DNA from: Diphasiastrum complanatum
Taxonomy: Eukaryota > Streptophyta > Lycopodiopsida > Lycopodiales > Lycopodiaceae
DNA: 64,000 nucleotides
Assembly: GCA_029204225.1 (NCBI GenBank)
Contig: CM055094.1
Coordinates: 29,374,107-29,438,106, forward strand
Direction of reading: 5' to 3'
Shown: piece after piece, positions 48,388 through 62,597 of the stretch
How positions within the stretch are numbered: position 1 is the first letter of the stretch
Layout of the letters: each line of letters starts with the position of its first letter
The notes under the pieces: generated by a model
Databases searched by the model: none
What the model saw: the letters and a program-made list of their open reading frames with translations, nothing else
What the model was told of the DNA's origin: nothing
Position numbers and translations under genes: made by a program

Positions 48388-49769
48388 TGATGGGGCAAGG
48401 GAGATAGAAGAACACGAACAGAGAATAGAGCAGAATTATTGCGGAACAGCTCTCCCGTTCTAATCGGCTGCTAGGTGCCAAAAATAGTCTAATAAGCAGT
48501 TTATGCTAAATGTAATCACAGCTTTAAGTATTCTGATTGCCCAGCAAGATCTTAACAATTAATTCATATTCTAAAACAAGAGTACAGTCCACCGAAGATA
48601 TTAGAGATGGCTTGTATGTGGTACTACTGAAATCAAATTCAACGTGAAGTATAGTTCTGATAAATGGAAGAGCAGTATAATATCGCGAGCTCCTCAGGCG
48701 TTGAAGACAACCATCATCTGATCATAAACTGAGGAGTCGTAGACGTCTGTATTCTAATCAGAGTGAGTAAACAAGCGCGATCAAACAGCAATGAAAGTGC
48801 ATTCAATCACAACAAGCATTCATCTACGTTGTACACAGATAAAAGCAAGTTGTTGTTATATTACACTGAAGCACAATACAAATAGCAATTACAACAAAAA
48901 ATGACGGCGCAATTCAGAGGCTCAAATAATGTGTCTCATGGACGGAGCAACCCGTAATCTGTGCTTGGATGATCTATTTATATATTTCATCCATGTATTA
49001 ATTACATTGAATGTTTGTCATCTAATTAGGAAAGCCGTTGTACTTGGAAGTATATGGCTTTTGTGACAACTGTACACAATATTTATGGTCAATAATTCAG
49101 CATTGTTGATGCAGACAAGGACGTCGTTGGAACATTCCTCGTTTATTTTAGACGACCTTCGGGATTCTTCTCTCTCTTCGTATTTTTTTGCAAAAAGCCG
49201 AAGGTGCCCTCAAAAAGCGAAGATGTCTTGAAAATAGTTTAACTCATGAAAGTAGATGACCTTCGGGAATTTTCTCTCTCTTTGCATTTTTTGAAAAAAT
49301 GTGAAAAAGCCGAAGGTGTTGAAAATAGTTAAACTTTTGAACTATGCAAGTTTTCGCATTTCGGGGAAATGCGAAAAAGTCGAAGCTGTTGAAAAACATA
49401 GTGTATTTCTACAGACTGTTGAAAAGGTAATGTATTTCTGCAAACTTGTTCTGAATGCTAATTTCGTGGAAGTTGTTGAAGATGGCCAAGTCTTCAATGA
49501 CTTCAAGTAATTGAACTTAACATCTGAACTTGAAATTATGATAGGATTGGTTACCCTTTGCTGGAGATCAACCGGAAGCCCGTTGTAGACGTTCTTCAAA
49601 TAAATTGGATGTCTAAGTTTTGTGATTCCTGCAGGTATCAGATGAGCAGACGTAGAACCAAAGTTGGTTTCACCTGACCCTAGATCAATGTTCAATACAC
49701 GTGCAAGAAGAATCATGAAATAGAATTAGTCATTCACCAAGGAGAAAATTGTGGGCTTAATTTCCAACA
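48388..49769 (-). repeat. 3' LTR of element E with U3 motif cluster
   Basis: 1382 bases, TGATGGGGCAAGG ... TTTCCAACA on the plus strand. On the minus strand a TATA box (TATATAAATAG) lies at about 48976-48986. Upstream of it (right side) at 49140-49390, words such as GCCGAAGGTG, GACCTTCGGGA and GCGAAAAAGTCGAAG recur. Start and body match the truncated right LTR (GGGAGATAGAAGAAC, AATCGGCTGCTAGGTGCC). Confidence 0.9.
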
Positions 49770-49782
49770 GTCCCCCTTAAGG

Positions 49783-51165
49783 TCACAGTTGGCGCCTTGG
49801 TATCTTCGTCAGGTTCAACATGTTGAAGAACTTTGGGTGCTTGATCCTGGGAAGCGCTTTGGTGAAGATGTCTGCGACCATTTCTCTTTTGGAGCAGTAT
49901 TGAAGGATCACTTGCCCTGAGAAAACTTTCTCCCGAATGAAATGGTACTGAATTTCTATGTGCTTGGATTTGCCATGAAATCTAGGATTCAGTGACAGTG
50001 AAATACAACTCAAGTTGTCACACAGAATGGTGGTAGCATTAACCGAGTGTCATGTAAGTCGTGAAGTAATAACCTGATCCATACAGCTTCTTTTGAAGCT
50101 TGGCATGCTGCGATGTACTCTACCTCTGTTGAAGAAAACGCAACTGATTTCTGCTTCCTTGAGCTCCATGAAATTGGTCCCCCTGCTAGATAGAAACAAA
50201 ACCCGGAGGTAGATTTTCGGGTAGAGACTATTCCTCCCCAATCTGAGTTTGAGTAGCCTCGCAAGACGAGTGGGTCGATAGCATTTCCATCGTAACATAA
50301 AATGTGATCTAAGCTTCCCTGAATATATCTCATCACTCTCTTTAATGTTTTTCAATGAGAGATCCTAGGATTAGACATGAATTGACTTAATGTGCTAACA
50401 GTGTATGCTAAATCTAGTCTAGTACACAGCATTCCATACATCAAAGATCCTATTAGTGAATGATAAGGGTACATTGTTATGTCGAGTACTTCACTATCAG
50501 AATCAGCACTAGTAGGTTTAGTCAATACAATACTTGGATCCATTGGAGTATCAATTGGTTTGCAAGCAATCATATGATACTTTTCTAAAATGCCTTTTAG
50601 ATATGTTTGCTGGCTAAGATAGATCTTCTTCTGAAGTCTATTTCTAGTAATGTGCATTCCTAGCAAAGAAAGGACAATTCCTAAATCAGTCATGTCAAAT
50701 TCCTTTGACAGATCACTCTTAGTAGTGTGTAGAAGAAAAGTGTCGTTAGACAAAATAAATGCATCATCTATGTAAAGAGCTATATGAACTGAATTGGTGT
50801 CTATATGCTTTGAATAAACATTACAGTCAGCTGAATTGTTTGCAAATCCCAATTGAATGAGATAAGAGTTGATTCTATCGAACCATGCTCTTGCGGCATG
50901 TTTCAGACCATAGATTGCTTTGTGCAGCTTACATACTTTGTGCTCTTGGCCTTTGACTTTGAATCCTTCCGGTTGAAAGGTGTACAGTTCCTCTTAGACA
51001 TTGTCGTTGAGAAATGTTGTCTTGACATCCATTTGGTGCATTTCAAGGTCTTCCGTAGTTGCTAATGCAATCAAAGTCCTGATTGACTGCATCTTGACGA
51101 CAGGACTGAAAATTTCTTGATAATCCACTCCTTGGACTTGAGTGAATCCTTTAGCCACCAGCCGT
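49783..51165 (-). pseudogene. Element E reverse transcriptase and RNase H
   Basis: RT: 50352-50852 has the catalytic IALYIDDAFILSND (YIDD), FDMTDLGIVLSLLGM and the typical C-terminal SLIGSLMYGMLCTRLDLAYTV. The N-terminal part right of 50853 is broken. RNase H: 50010-50336 has GGPISWSSRKQKSVAFSSTE and EYIAACQASKEAVWIR. The tail (49783-50013) has HGKSKHIEIQYHFIREKV and EMVADIFTKALP. A frameshift around 50015 and 50340 splits the parts. Confidence 0.9.
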
Positions 51166-51170
51166 GCTTT

Positions 51171-51878
51171 TCATTTTGCAATGGAACCATCAGAGTTGAT
51201 CTTCTTCTTGAAGATCCACTTGTTGTCGATAACTCTCTTGTGAGTGGAGAAGTCGACCAGTGTCCAGGTTTGATTCATCAAAAGTGAGTTGTACTCGCTT
51301 TCCATAGCTTTTTGCCACTTCACAACATCCTTGGACCTAATTGCTTCCCATAGATGCTTTTTTTTTATGGAATGTGATTTTGGAGACTTGCCTCTAGAGT
51401 GCTTCCCATAGATGCATGATTCACAAAAAAAAGATTTCCTATCTAATAAAGACGGGAAATTCAAACCATCAACTGAATTATTACAACGCATATAAGAAAG
51501 CGATCTTGTATTCATGTGTCCAAATCGATTATGCCACATAACAACACTGTCGTTTACATTTTCATTAGAGATACTAGCTAATGCAACTGAATTAGAGAGT
51601 ACGTAAAGATTTGCGACTCTAGTGCATGTAGTCAAAGTAGTATCTTCCTCGAGTATTGTACACTGCTCAGATGAGAAAGTAACAGTGTAGCCCTCATCAA
51701 TTATCTTAGAGACTGATAACAGGTTCTTTGACAACTGTGGAACATGAAACACGTTAGGAACACAAATGGACAGATTGTTGTTGAAGCTGATCTTCACTAC
51801 TTCTTTGCCCTCCACGCGTATGCTGCTAGAATCTCCAAGGTAGATAAATTGGTCTCTGCTGTAAGCTGTGTACTCCAT
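51171..51878 (-). pseudogene. Element E fused pre-integrase and RT-entry ORF
   Basis: A 235-codon open frame. Residues 1-110 are the protease-to-integrase linker (VFHVPQLSKNLLSVSKIIDEGY). Then the HHCC zinc finger follows: MWHNRFGHMNTRSLSYM ... FFCESCIYGKHSRGKSPKS. At about residue 178 the frame passes straight to RT entry sequence, HLWEAIRSKDVVKWQKAMES and TWTLVDFSTHKRVIDNKWIF. About 300 residues holding the D,D,E core are missing without loss of frame. Confidence 0.88.
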
Positions 51879-51879
51879 A

Positions 51880-52836
51880 AATCATTCTTTGCGAGAGGTC
51901 ATGTGTTAGGTAGCGCCGCTATCCAGGTACCAGCTATCACAGTCTTCGTTGCTGCTATTGTAAGCCATTAACAAATGTGTATTTGGCTCCTTGAATTCCG
52001 CTGTGTTGGAGGAGTCTGGTTGTTGCTGCTGTTGTTGCTTCTTTGCCTCGTTGTAGATGCGGATGCGACACTCCTTGATGTCGTGATTGGCTCTCTTGCA
52101 ATATCTACAAAAAAGCTTCTTGCGTGATCCACCATGCTCACCTCGAGTGTGAGGCTTATGTTGTTGCTACTGCACTTGACTCTTGCCCTTGGAATAGTCT
52201 TTCTTCTTCGTGTATAGAGCCATGGATTTGTCTTTGATGGATAGGCTGCTAGTCTTTCTCTGCATTTCTTCTTGAAGAAGATGACCAATCACCTTCTGAA
52301 GGGTGAGGTGCGATTGTGTGGAGATCATCACCACAAAGTGCTCATAGGACTTTGGAAGAGAAGAAAACAAGGTCATGATGAAATAATCATCTGAATAGAA
52401 CATCCTACAGCTGATAACTGATCTAACAGGGATTTGAAGCTATTGATGTGAGAAGTGATGGTAGTAGAATCATACATGCTAAGAGTAAAGAATTTCTAAG
52501 ATGTAATCTCGTGGTTACATCATGGGTCTCATAAAGACTTGATAGCAAGTCCAGTGCTTCCTTAGAGGTTTTGCACGTGGTAACGTGAGATATTTGGGAG
52601 TCGGCCAGATTGAGTGTGATACATACTAAGGCCTTCTGATCTTTGATCCTCCAGGTCTTTGCTTGATCACCATCTTCTGGTTTCAGGTCTGCACCTTCTA
52701 CTACATCCCAAAGATCTCTATCTATTAACATCATTCTAAATTTTAACTTCCAAATGTAGAAGTTGGAACCATTGAACTTGTCAATGACTCTAGCTTCACT
52801 AAGTGATGAAGATGAAGAGCTACCTATATGAGACAT
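51880..52836 (-). pseudogene. Element E gag and protease
   Basis: The ATG at 52836 (MSHIGSSSSSSLSEARVIDK) starts a UBN2-type gag: FNGSNFYIWKLKFRMMLIDR, then DGDQAKTWRIKDQKA. Frameshifts occur near 52430 and 52200. An intact CCHC knuckle (CRYCKRANHDIKEC), a poly-Gln run and a protease motif WYLDSGAT followed by a stop are read at about 51900-52130. Confidence 0.85.
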
Positions 52837-52895
52837 AATAATAGTATACAAATAGAACAAACTCGGTTTATTTGAGCTACGCTCTGATACCAATC

Positions 52896-53227
52896 TGATG
52901 GGGCAAGGGAGATAGAAGAACGTGAACAGAGAAGAGAGCAGAATTATTGCGGAATAGCTCGCCCATTCTAATCGGCTGCTAGGTGCCAAAAACAGTCTAA
53001 TAGACAGTTTATGCTAAATGTAATCACAGCTTTAAGTGTTTTGATTGCCCAACAGGATCTTAACAATTAACTCATACTCTAAAACAAGAGTACAGTCCAC
53101 CGAAGAGATTAGAGATGGCTTGTATGTTGTACTACTAAAATCAGATTCAACGTGAAGTATAGTTCTGAAATAAATGGAAGAGCAGTATGATATGGCGAGC
53201 TCCTCAGGTGTCGAAGACAACCATCGT
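52896..53227 (-). repeat. 5' LTR of element E, truncated
   Basis: Matches the left LTR from TGATGGGGCAAGGGAGATAG through GAAGACAACCATC, then ends abruptly, so U3 and the promoter are lost. This copy therefore should not be transcribed from its own 5' LTR. Confidence 0.9.
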
Positions 53228-54084
<857 letters not shown>

Positions 54085-54421
54085 GGATGATGTTTGATGC
54101 ATATCCCTCCTGGCTATACTTCTGTACATAAGAGCAAAATGCTTGATAATATTTGTGCTGGTTTTTTTCAACTAGTAGACTATGTAACAACACTTTCTTG
54201 TATTCTTTCATACGTTATAAACATTGCATGGAGGGCTTTTTCAAATTTTGCAAAGCTTGCTCGGCAAGCTTCTCATTTAATGATGGGGATTGTTCTACCT
54301 ATCAAGGCTAAGATCTGACGGTGTGCATTATCATCAATTGGGTGCCTCGTGGTGGCCTCAAAAAGCTATAAAAAAGCTGCAGAGACAACATACTTCCACC
54401 TCTGGCTTTTACAGCATTGCT

Positions 54422-54710
<289 letters not shown>

Positions 54711-54713
<3 letters not shown>

Positions 54714-56037
54714 ATTCAACTAGTTTAATTGTTTGATCTTGGCAATTTTGAGGCCAAAATCATATTAGAGATAGATTTTTTTTATGTCAATAAAGACCCA
54801 AATAGTGTTTGTACTATTTTTGGCAAGTAGATAAGTGGATGAGGTCTATTTTGAACCCATTATAATTGGCTAATTTCATACATTACATCTAGACTAGAAT
54901 TTCTAGGTCATTTGGTGAGATACCAAGAAATTACCATTTAGGTTAAGTTTGGGGCAAGTGGTCAAATGACATTTGAGCAACTATAAATAGCAATATTAGG
55001 TGGAAAACAAATCAGTGTATTCTCTTTTGATGTAGAGAACTCATCTCTTATGATTCTATGTCCATCTCATGTGTATTTCTCTTAATATCTTGGTTTTTTT
55101 TGTGTAGAATGTTGATTTTCACAGATTTTACATTTTGTTGTTTTTAGTCATTATTTCACACCCATGTTTTGAATTTCATTTTTCAATTTATCAAACCAGT
55201 TTTGTCTGTATCTTTTAGTGGGGATTACAAAGTCGATCCAAGTCCAAAAGTACTTGGGTCTCGTCATCAATGGAATGAATCAGAACAAAAAAATATTACT
55301 GCAACATTTTGTGAGGGTGCCAAAGAATTTAATTGAATCAAATTTCATTCAAGTTCATTTGGTTGGAGCTCTTATATTCAATGACATATTGTAGTCTAAA
55401 GTGTATTTTAGTTATCCCAACATTTGAAATGATCCAGATTTAACCACTACCATAATTCATACAATAATAGCTAAATCTGGTAATAGTCTTCCCAAGATTC
55501 TCAACTTTGATAATACTGTCAGAGAAAATAAAAATCAAACAATGTTGGCATATTTGTCGATGTTGGCTGCTTTCAAAATTTCCATGAGAATCAAAATAGG
55601 ATATGTATTAGTGGGTCACACTCAAGATCATATTGGTCAAATGTCTAGCTGTTGTTTTGAAAGGCTGAGACACAAAAAAGCCTTTTCTTTATTAGTACTA
55701 TAGAGCATTATCGAGGATTTGGGCAAAAATTACAAAACTGTTAATTGATTACTCTTTTTTAGGATTTCACCCTTTTTAAAAAAAAAGATTTCACGTTTTT
55801 TTTGGGGAGACATTGATCCTGGAGGGCTACCATTCAAAAGTGAGGTATTTTACAATGTTTGTGTTTATTATATTCGTCCAAATATAAAATAAGATTTTGC
55901 ATTGATGCAAATATGTTTCTCATTTTTGTTTGTTTGTGTTAATGTAGAACGACAAAGATTTGGAGTGACTCACATTCAGGTGAAAGCAATGGATTTGGCG
56001 ATTATTCCAATAATGAGTAGCTTGTGTGTGTGTGCGC

Positions 56038-56040
<3 letters not shown>
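54711..56040. other. AT-rich region without recognised genes
   Basis: Only short frames are present. Nothing on either strand could be tied to a family. Confidence 0.4.
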
Positions 56041-56116
<76 letters not shown>

Positions 56117-56190
56117 TGTGCGCGCGCGCGCATATAAGATCATAGTCATAAACATAATCCAAAAAAATTGCAAAGTATACTTTTGTAAAA

Positions 56191-56238
<48 letters not shown>
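56041..56238 (+). repeat. (AG)n, (GC)n and (TG)n microsatellites
   Basis: (AG)n at 56041-56112, a short GCGCGCGCGC run at 56120-56130, and (TG)n at 56191-56238. The alternating purine-pyrimidine parts (GC, TG) could adopt Z-DNA. Confidence 0.98.
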
Positions 56239-56240
<2 letters not shown>

Positions 56241-56825
56241 AAAGCATAATTATAATCTAAACAAATTGCAAAAGTACATTTATAAAATGTATACAAGAAA
56301 CTTATTGGATTTAAGAATTCCTTGCCTTTGTCCAGGTAAAATTTTGATATTATTGCTTTTCTAAAATTCAACATGTACTTGTGATGTAGTTTTCAAATCA
56401 TGCATTGTTGTGATTTTTGAAAGCCTGAATCATGACATTTGTTGAATTAACAAATATGAAATGATCAAAGTCAACAATTACTTTTTAAATAAATACTAAA
56501 CACAAATATTGATGTTCAAAATATCATTGATCATTCTATTCCATTCAAGGTAAAGGAGACTAGGCTAGAAATCTAGTAGCATTTAATCTACTACTAGGAG
56601 CTTGATTGTTGCCTAACAATAGGCTGCATATGTACAAATCTTTCGCTTTAAGATATATCCTACAGTGTGCCATGCTAGCTCTCAGTTGACAATGATAAAT
56701 GCCTCAAGTATCATCAACTTTCTCTCAAGCTTGTGAATTTAATAAATATTCTGAAAACAATTGGAAACTTAAAATGCTTGTGGTTTGGCGCCATGAGTCA
56801 TTTTGTGTTTCTCATTTCTGACCAA

Positions 56826-59800
56826 TCAATGGGTTTTTCGCTTACCCGATGATGCCATAAGGACAGCAACTGCTACAACAAACATCAATAACATTGAAGC
56901 AAGCAAGACATATGTCTTACGCGAAGATCGATAATATTCTCTAAAAATTAGCACTCCCCAAACTGTGCTTACAAGTGGCATTGCCTGCAAAAAAAAAATT
57001 CATTACTGAATGACCAAGCAAAATGCACAATGAATGTTATATGAGTCATCTCTCATGAATCATTTTACAGCTTCAAAATAAAATCTCTACTCCAGGTTGT
57101 CCATGATCAGTCATACCTTAAATTATCTTCTGCTCATTTTCTAGTGTGGACTACAGGCTGCAACTTTAGTATTCAGACATTTCTTTTACATACAAAGAAC
57201 TCAGCAAATGTTGTAAATCTGCAAGGGGGGACTGTAAGGCTTTGTCATGCAAGTTTTCAAAGCAATGCTACAGCCAATATATTGATAATATAATTCAAAT
57301 GTGTTACAAGAAAGTATGTGAAGTACTTATGACACCAGAACCAAAAGTCTTACACAAGCACTTGCTGGTTTTTGTAGGAAAGGAAGGATGCTTAAACACA
57401 AAGAGCTTATTACAGTTAAGTGGCTTGTTTAGGGTGGCATGAAAAATTGGGAAGATAGACTAATAAGTAGATAGATGGACATAGATAATCTGGAAAGGAA
57501 AGGGTTATGTACCTCATAGAAACAGTTAAATTATAGGCGCAGTCTATGAGAAGAAGCTGATAAAATCCAAATTTAGTAAAGTTTTCGTCTGCTTTATGGG
57601 GCTTGAGGGTCCCTACACAACGGCAGAGCCCGAGGGCAGGGCTCAGAACCCATAAGCGGGTGAGAGCTTTACTGCTGCATAAAGCACTATACTTTAAAAA
57701 AAAAAAAGCTCATTTCCTTATTGGCTTACACTCTTGATTATGCTGGGCTTTCCAGCATAATGCCTGGAATGGTCAGCATTGAAAGAGGGAGATCACACGT
57801 GATCATACCCTGCCAAAATAGAACAAAAAAATATGCCAGGTCTTTGCGTTTAGATAAAACTCTGACTTTTTTTATTTGGAAATGTGACTAGTGCACAAAT
57901 AGAATCAGTAGCAGTGAGAGCTATGAGGACACATGATGTGGAAAAAGCCCATAAATTGAACCCCTAATTTGGTTTTTCTTTCTGGAGAGCGAAAGAAGCT
58001 TGCCTTGAAAATGGGGAGTTGGTGGGGGGGGGGGGGGAACCTACAAAGTTTTGACAAAGAATACCAACCTGCACAGCATCTGCAGCAGCATAACCTGCAG
58101 CTTGGCCACCCATAAATTGCAACCCATTTCCCAGACCACACAGTAGTCCAGCTAGTAGTGCCCAAGGCCGACCTTTCCAATCTGCTGCGTACTTTGAAAA
58201 TGAAGACTTTGGCAATCCCAGAATAGGTTTATAAAGAAAAAATATGTTCAGGAAAACAGCCAAGACGAAGAAGGAAGTTGAGAAATAAAAGAAAGCTGTG
58301 TAGACCACTAAATGTGGCACTCCAGGTTTTAGTGTATGCCATTGATCGTTCGTTGCCACGTTGAATGCAGGAGAAAAGAGTGAGAAGCATCCACCGGCGA
58401 AAAAGATTATAAATAGACCAAGGATAGTGCTTGAGGCTGTATCCTGTTCATGTAACAACTCCAGCAATAAGTTAGTTGATCAATCGTGAGTATAATATTG
58501 TGTCACATTGTAAAATTCACGTCATGATTTATGACACATTACAAAATTTAAGTCATGATCATGATAACTGCTATCAAGTGAGGACGTATATGTTACCTTA
58601 ATTGCTCGTCGTTTTTCCAGCTGTTTAAGAAATTCTGCAGTTCCCCCGATAGGTTTACCCTCACTTGAGGTTAATTTATCTCCATCAAGCTTCTTATCTA
58701 TATCAAAAGAGTTTCCTACAGAGAATGTCGCAAACAGATTACATAATGTGAAGACATAGTAAAGAGCTATACATGTAGAAATCTCAAACATGAAGGGGAA
58801 AATTCAGATTCTATTGAAATGCAATTTGGATCATAAAGGTCAGAGAAAATTGAACACATAGAATGACAAGACACAATACAGGGAAATTATGAAGAGCATA
58901 CTGTTACCAATAGTTTTAGCTGCAGATTCTAAATTATCCAAATTGCTTGATCCATCCGTGAAACTGATCAAAGAACAAATCAAGAAATAAGAACGAAGGA
59001 ATTCCTGTGTTCTCTATAAGGTTAAGAGCTATACTTTAAATATAATGCATGAAAAATTACCCCACGACAATAAGGCTAAATTTGATATGGTAAACCGCGA
59101 TTGATGAATAAGGGGTGTAAAACCACCATACTGTTTTAGCTACATTTCAGCTAACAAAATCAACTCCTTTCTATGTAGCATTAGTCTCTATTGGTTCTTT
59201 GTACTCTAAAACTTACACAAGCTTTTAGATCAAACTTCAAGCTCAAACTTTTATACTATATTGACATACTTGTCCTTGTGCGAATCTCCAATCTGAGCCT
59301 TTTCTAACTTGGCATTATTGTCAGCCATATTTGAAGCATGTAAGGCTGATCCTAAAAAGACTGCAACCAAAAAACATGCTACTCCAGGAAACAGGATTTC
59401 TGCACGGTTTATTCGGGCATCGAGGAAATAGTTCATTGTGGTACCTGTCACCACATAAGTTTGACAATGACATGTTATCGGATAGCAGAAATTCAAAGTT
59501 GAAAAAGTGGAAATTTGACTGATTGAAAATAAAACCATCAATGGTTAATCAAAAGATTCAAAAAGTGAAGGAAGGAGCATACCAGCAACAACTGTCAAGC
59601 TACAGGAGATAACCTCTGCAACTGAAAGCCCTACAAATGCTAATGCATATTGGAGTGAAAGATTCCCCAAGCACAAAACCACACCACCAGCCATTGCAAA
59701 GGCGACCGAAGGACCATTATCCTGTAGCAGACCAGGGAAAGAACATGAAGGACTTCGATTGTGAACATTTCTTATCCTTGGACTGAATCTCCTCTGTTGA

Positions 59801-60163
59801 TTCTTATTTACCCAAACTCAAAACATGCCATTTTGAGTCAAAACTTTTCTCCTATGACAGTTCTGATTTAGCTGAACAATATCTAACTACAACCACAGGG
59901 CATTGCCTTCTCTGCAATGAGTTTACCTGTTTCAGTTGTGTCAGAAAGTTTGGAGTTTCTGGAGTGCTGCTTCCAATCTGGCCCAGTGTGAAAGCGATAA
60001 GGATTGCAGCAAGGTAGTTGGTGATGCAGTAATCAAGATAAGTGTGCTGAGGAAGACGACCTTTTCTCTCTAAGAAGTTCATGATGGCTGGCCATGTCCC
60101 CAAAAAGAATAAAGAGACAAGCATCAAAGCTATGGCGCCACCCTTGTCCTCAACCAGATACAT
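56826..60163 (-). CDS. UPS: Ureide permease, seven coding exons
   Basis: Membrane transporter for allantoin and related nitrogen-rich heterocycles, working with protons at the plasma membrane. Exons in order: 59927-60163, 59583-59721, 59270-59444, 58908-58963, 58597-58715, 58069-58443, 56826-56984. All are GT-AG and all phases join, giving 419 residues (plant members are about 390-410). The start is ATG 60163 (MYLVEDKGGAIALML), because homology begins there. Family marks: FFLGTWPAIMNFLERKGRLP, LDYCITNYLAAILIAFTLG, NYFLDARINRAEILFPGVAC, CFSLFSPAFNVATNDQWHTL, LGNGLQFMGGQAAGYAAADA and the last-exon AMPLVSTVWGV. About ten hydrophobic segments surround a hydrophilic central loop (exons 3-5). No frame damage. 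Which UPS subtype it is cannot be told. Confidence 0.95.
56985..58068 (-). other. Large last intron of the ureide permease gene
   Basis: 1,084 bases with a GTTGGTAT donor and TTTTGCAG acceptor. It contains a small GC-rich hairpin region at about 57590-57665 (CTTTATGGG ... CCCATAAG, with GCCCGAGGGCAGG in the loop) and a poly-G/C run at 58024-58037 close to the donor. No coding sequence. Confidence 0.8.
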
Positions 60164-62341
60164 CTTCACCTGATGAGAGGATGCCAAATTCTTCGCCAAA
60201 AAAAGGAAGACTATATCTGCAGAATAACCTCACGGTGTCACATGATCTGCCACAGCACATAAATCACTATCCTGCAACTATATTGTACCTTAGTCATTGA
60301 ACACAGCTGCAAAACATTTGAAGAAAAATCACTGTCTATATCTCCTTCCATTGCTTTTTCAGAGCTAAGAACTGTGAATAAGAATTCAAGGCTCAATCAA
60401 TGATCATACCCAGTTATCAATCCATAAAGCTTACTCCTTCAATCCACATAAAAAAAGAAAGTACCTAATTCCTTCAAATTAACATTGAAATCCCCCAGTG
60501 CACAAAAGCTTGATATTCTTACATAGAATGCTAAGTCTCAGAAAGTCTCATTGAAAAATCAAAACCCAACAAACAGATCAAACCTGTGGTCGAGGAAATA
60601 TTAGTATCTAAGGCGAGTTTTAACAAGCTTTGCTCTTGGTCTAACCAAGAATAGCAAGAGTTCTCAAAAAAATAGGCAATAAACCACAACCAGAGACACA
60701 GTCTTATGCAGAAGTGGAGGATAGGTTTTTGAAGTTAAGCCTTCGTTATTCTTTTCTGCATCAGGCCAGAATCTGGTCCTGTTAGACCAGGAAATGAGTT
60801 TAAAAAAAAGCATATAACATGGATTCTTCCATCTACTGAAGATCCACGGGCAAAATTTTCTCATTCAGGGACTTTGCATGCTCTCTATCATCTCTTTTGC
60901 AGATTGATCAAATTGAACATGCACAGTCGATTTGTTCTTTCCTTAGCTTCTTATCTTTGCTAATTACTTTCCAGCCAGACGCTACTAAAAATAAGTATGA
61001 GCGTAACCTGCACAATAATGGAAGAACAGATAATTTCCTAGTTCATGAAGTTAACGCCCATGCAATTGTGATAATAGCTGCAAACTATGTTCATTTATAA
61101 GATAACCTGCCCAAACTCTCTGCTCATAAAATACCAACCAGGTATCTAGCTGATCTTACTGCAACAATACCGGGCTCACCTAAAAAATCTAAGGAGAAGC
61201 AGGATTAGGCATATGAAGCCGCATATCAAGCAAGCACAAAAAAAGAATTGCTTCTAATCCAGAGGGAAAATCCCAAACAAGTGAGGCTCTCATATCTCAA
61301 TCCTTTTTGGGAAAGAACTTGTCACTGCTGTTGAAAGCCTAGATTTGAAGCTGCTCAGAGCCTTGGCATCCTGATGCTCTTTGCCTTGCAATTGGACAGA
61401 GGTACATATGACTTCTATCGTTGACAGTCATGTGTCTGATAGATGGGTTGTTCGCAAAAAGCTGGGGGCCATGGCCGAGGCGGCCTCAATTCTGTTGCTT
61501 TCTGTGCCAAAAACAAGTCCACCCCAAGACATGAGCAAGCCTTTGACTCTTGTCCAAAACACTAAATAAGCAGACTGCTATTTTAGAAATTTGCAACCTG
61601 CTATCCTAGCCATGCAGAGACAAGGAGTAGAAGCAATCAGCCGTAGCTTCAGACAAAAGACCCAATTCTTTCCCCTTCCGGCTTGGTAGATGAAAAAAAC
61701 CAAAGCCAAATTTAGCCCTTCCCTCACAGCCCACTTGGAGATCTTTCCAGGCTCGCAATTCTGATGCTTTTCTTGTGTAACGATTCCACCTTTTGACAGC
61801 ATTGGTAGAATGGAATGCATGGAAAAGGTGGGTTCAGAGAGATTCAGGGGAGCAGTAGGTCAGGGAGATAATAGATTCAAGGGAGCAGTAGGTCAGGAGA
61901 ATCTTTGACTTTGGAAGCCCTATGTGGGTCCTCCTGACTTTGGAAGCCCTATGTGGGTCCTTGTCAATGCAGTGCCATCATCCATGATCCATGGGTTTCC
62001 AGCTCATAATTTCATTCCAATGATTCATGATCTCAAATCTTAACATGCTAATATAAGGTTCTATATAATTTAGAACTCAATGCATACTCTATGCATAGCG
62101 TGCACTATTTGTAAGCAACTATAGAAATGTATCTCTCTCTCTCTCTCTCTCATCCACATGAAGCTTTTGTGGATGAGTGGTGGCCAATCCTAAAGCACAT
62201 CTAGGTTATCTAGCTTGTGCTACCACGGCCAAAAAATTTGCCCCATGTGGGCAAAGGCCATTTTTTGGTGCCAATTCCTAGTTGTGCAATTCTTAGTTGC
62301 ATAGCTAGGAACTAGCTTCTTCATGTGTGCCCCCCACCACC

Positions 62342-62385
<44 letters not shown>

Positions 62386-62505
62386 TAGAATGTCTACCGT
62401 TCAATCTAGTATTCACCTCAAAAAACCGCCAGCATCCCCAAGGTCACTAAGATTTTAGATCACATGTGGCCCAATGGAAAGGTAGGAATCTCTTTTGCTC
62501 CACAA

Positions 62506-62597
<92 letters not shown>

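Larger units (their letters stand above)
48388..53227 (-). mobile_element. Ty1/copia element E, integrase core deleted
   Basis: Minus-strand element. The left (3') LTR 48388-49769 is complete. The right (5') LTR is cut after about 330 bases (52896-53227). The primer site is at 52881-52892 (plus strand GCTCTGATACCA), and the polypurine tract AAGGGGGAC lies next to the left LTR. Gag, protease, RT and RNase H are present, but integrase is reduced to its zinc-finger part. Frames are split by stops. Non-autonomous. Confidence 0.92.

Noticed and set aside
60164-60199. N-terminal extension of the ureide permease upstream of ATG 60163
   Set aside because: The frame is open a little further but has no ATG there (it would start at TTG), and family homology begins at MYLVED.
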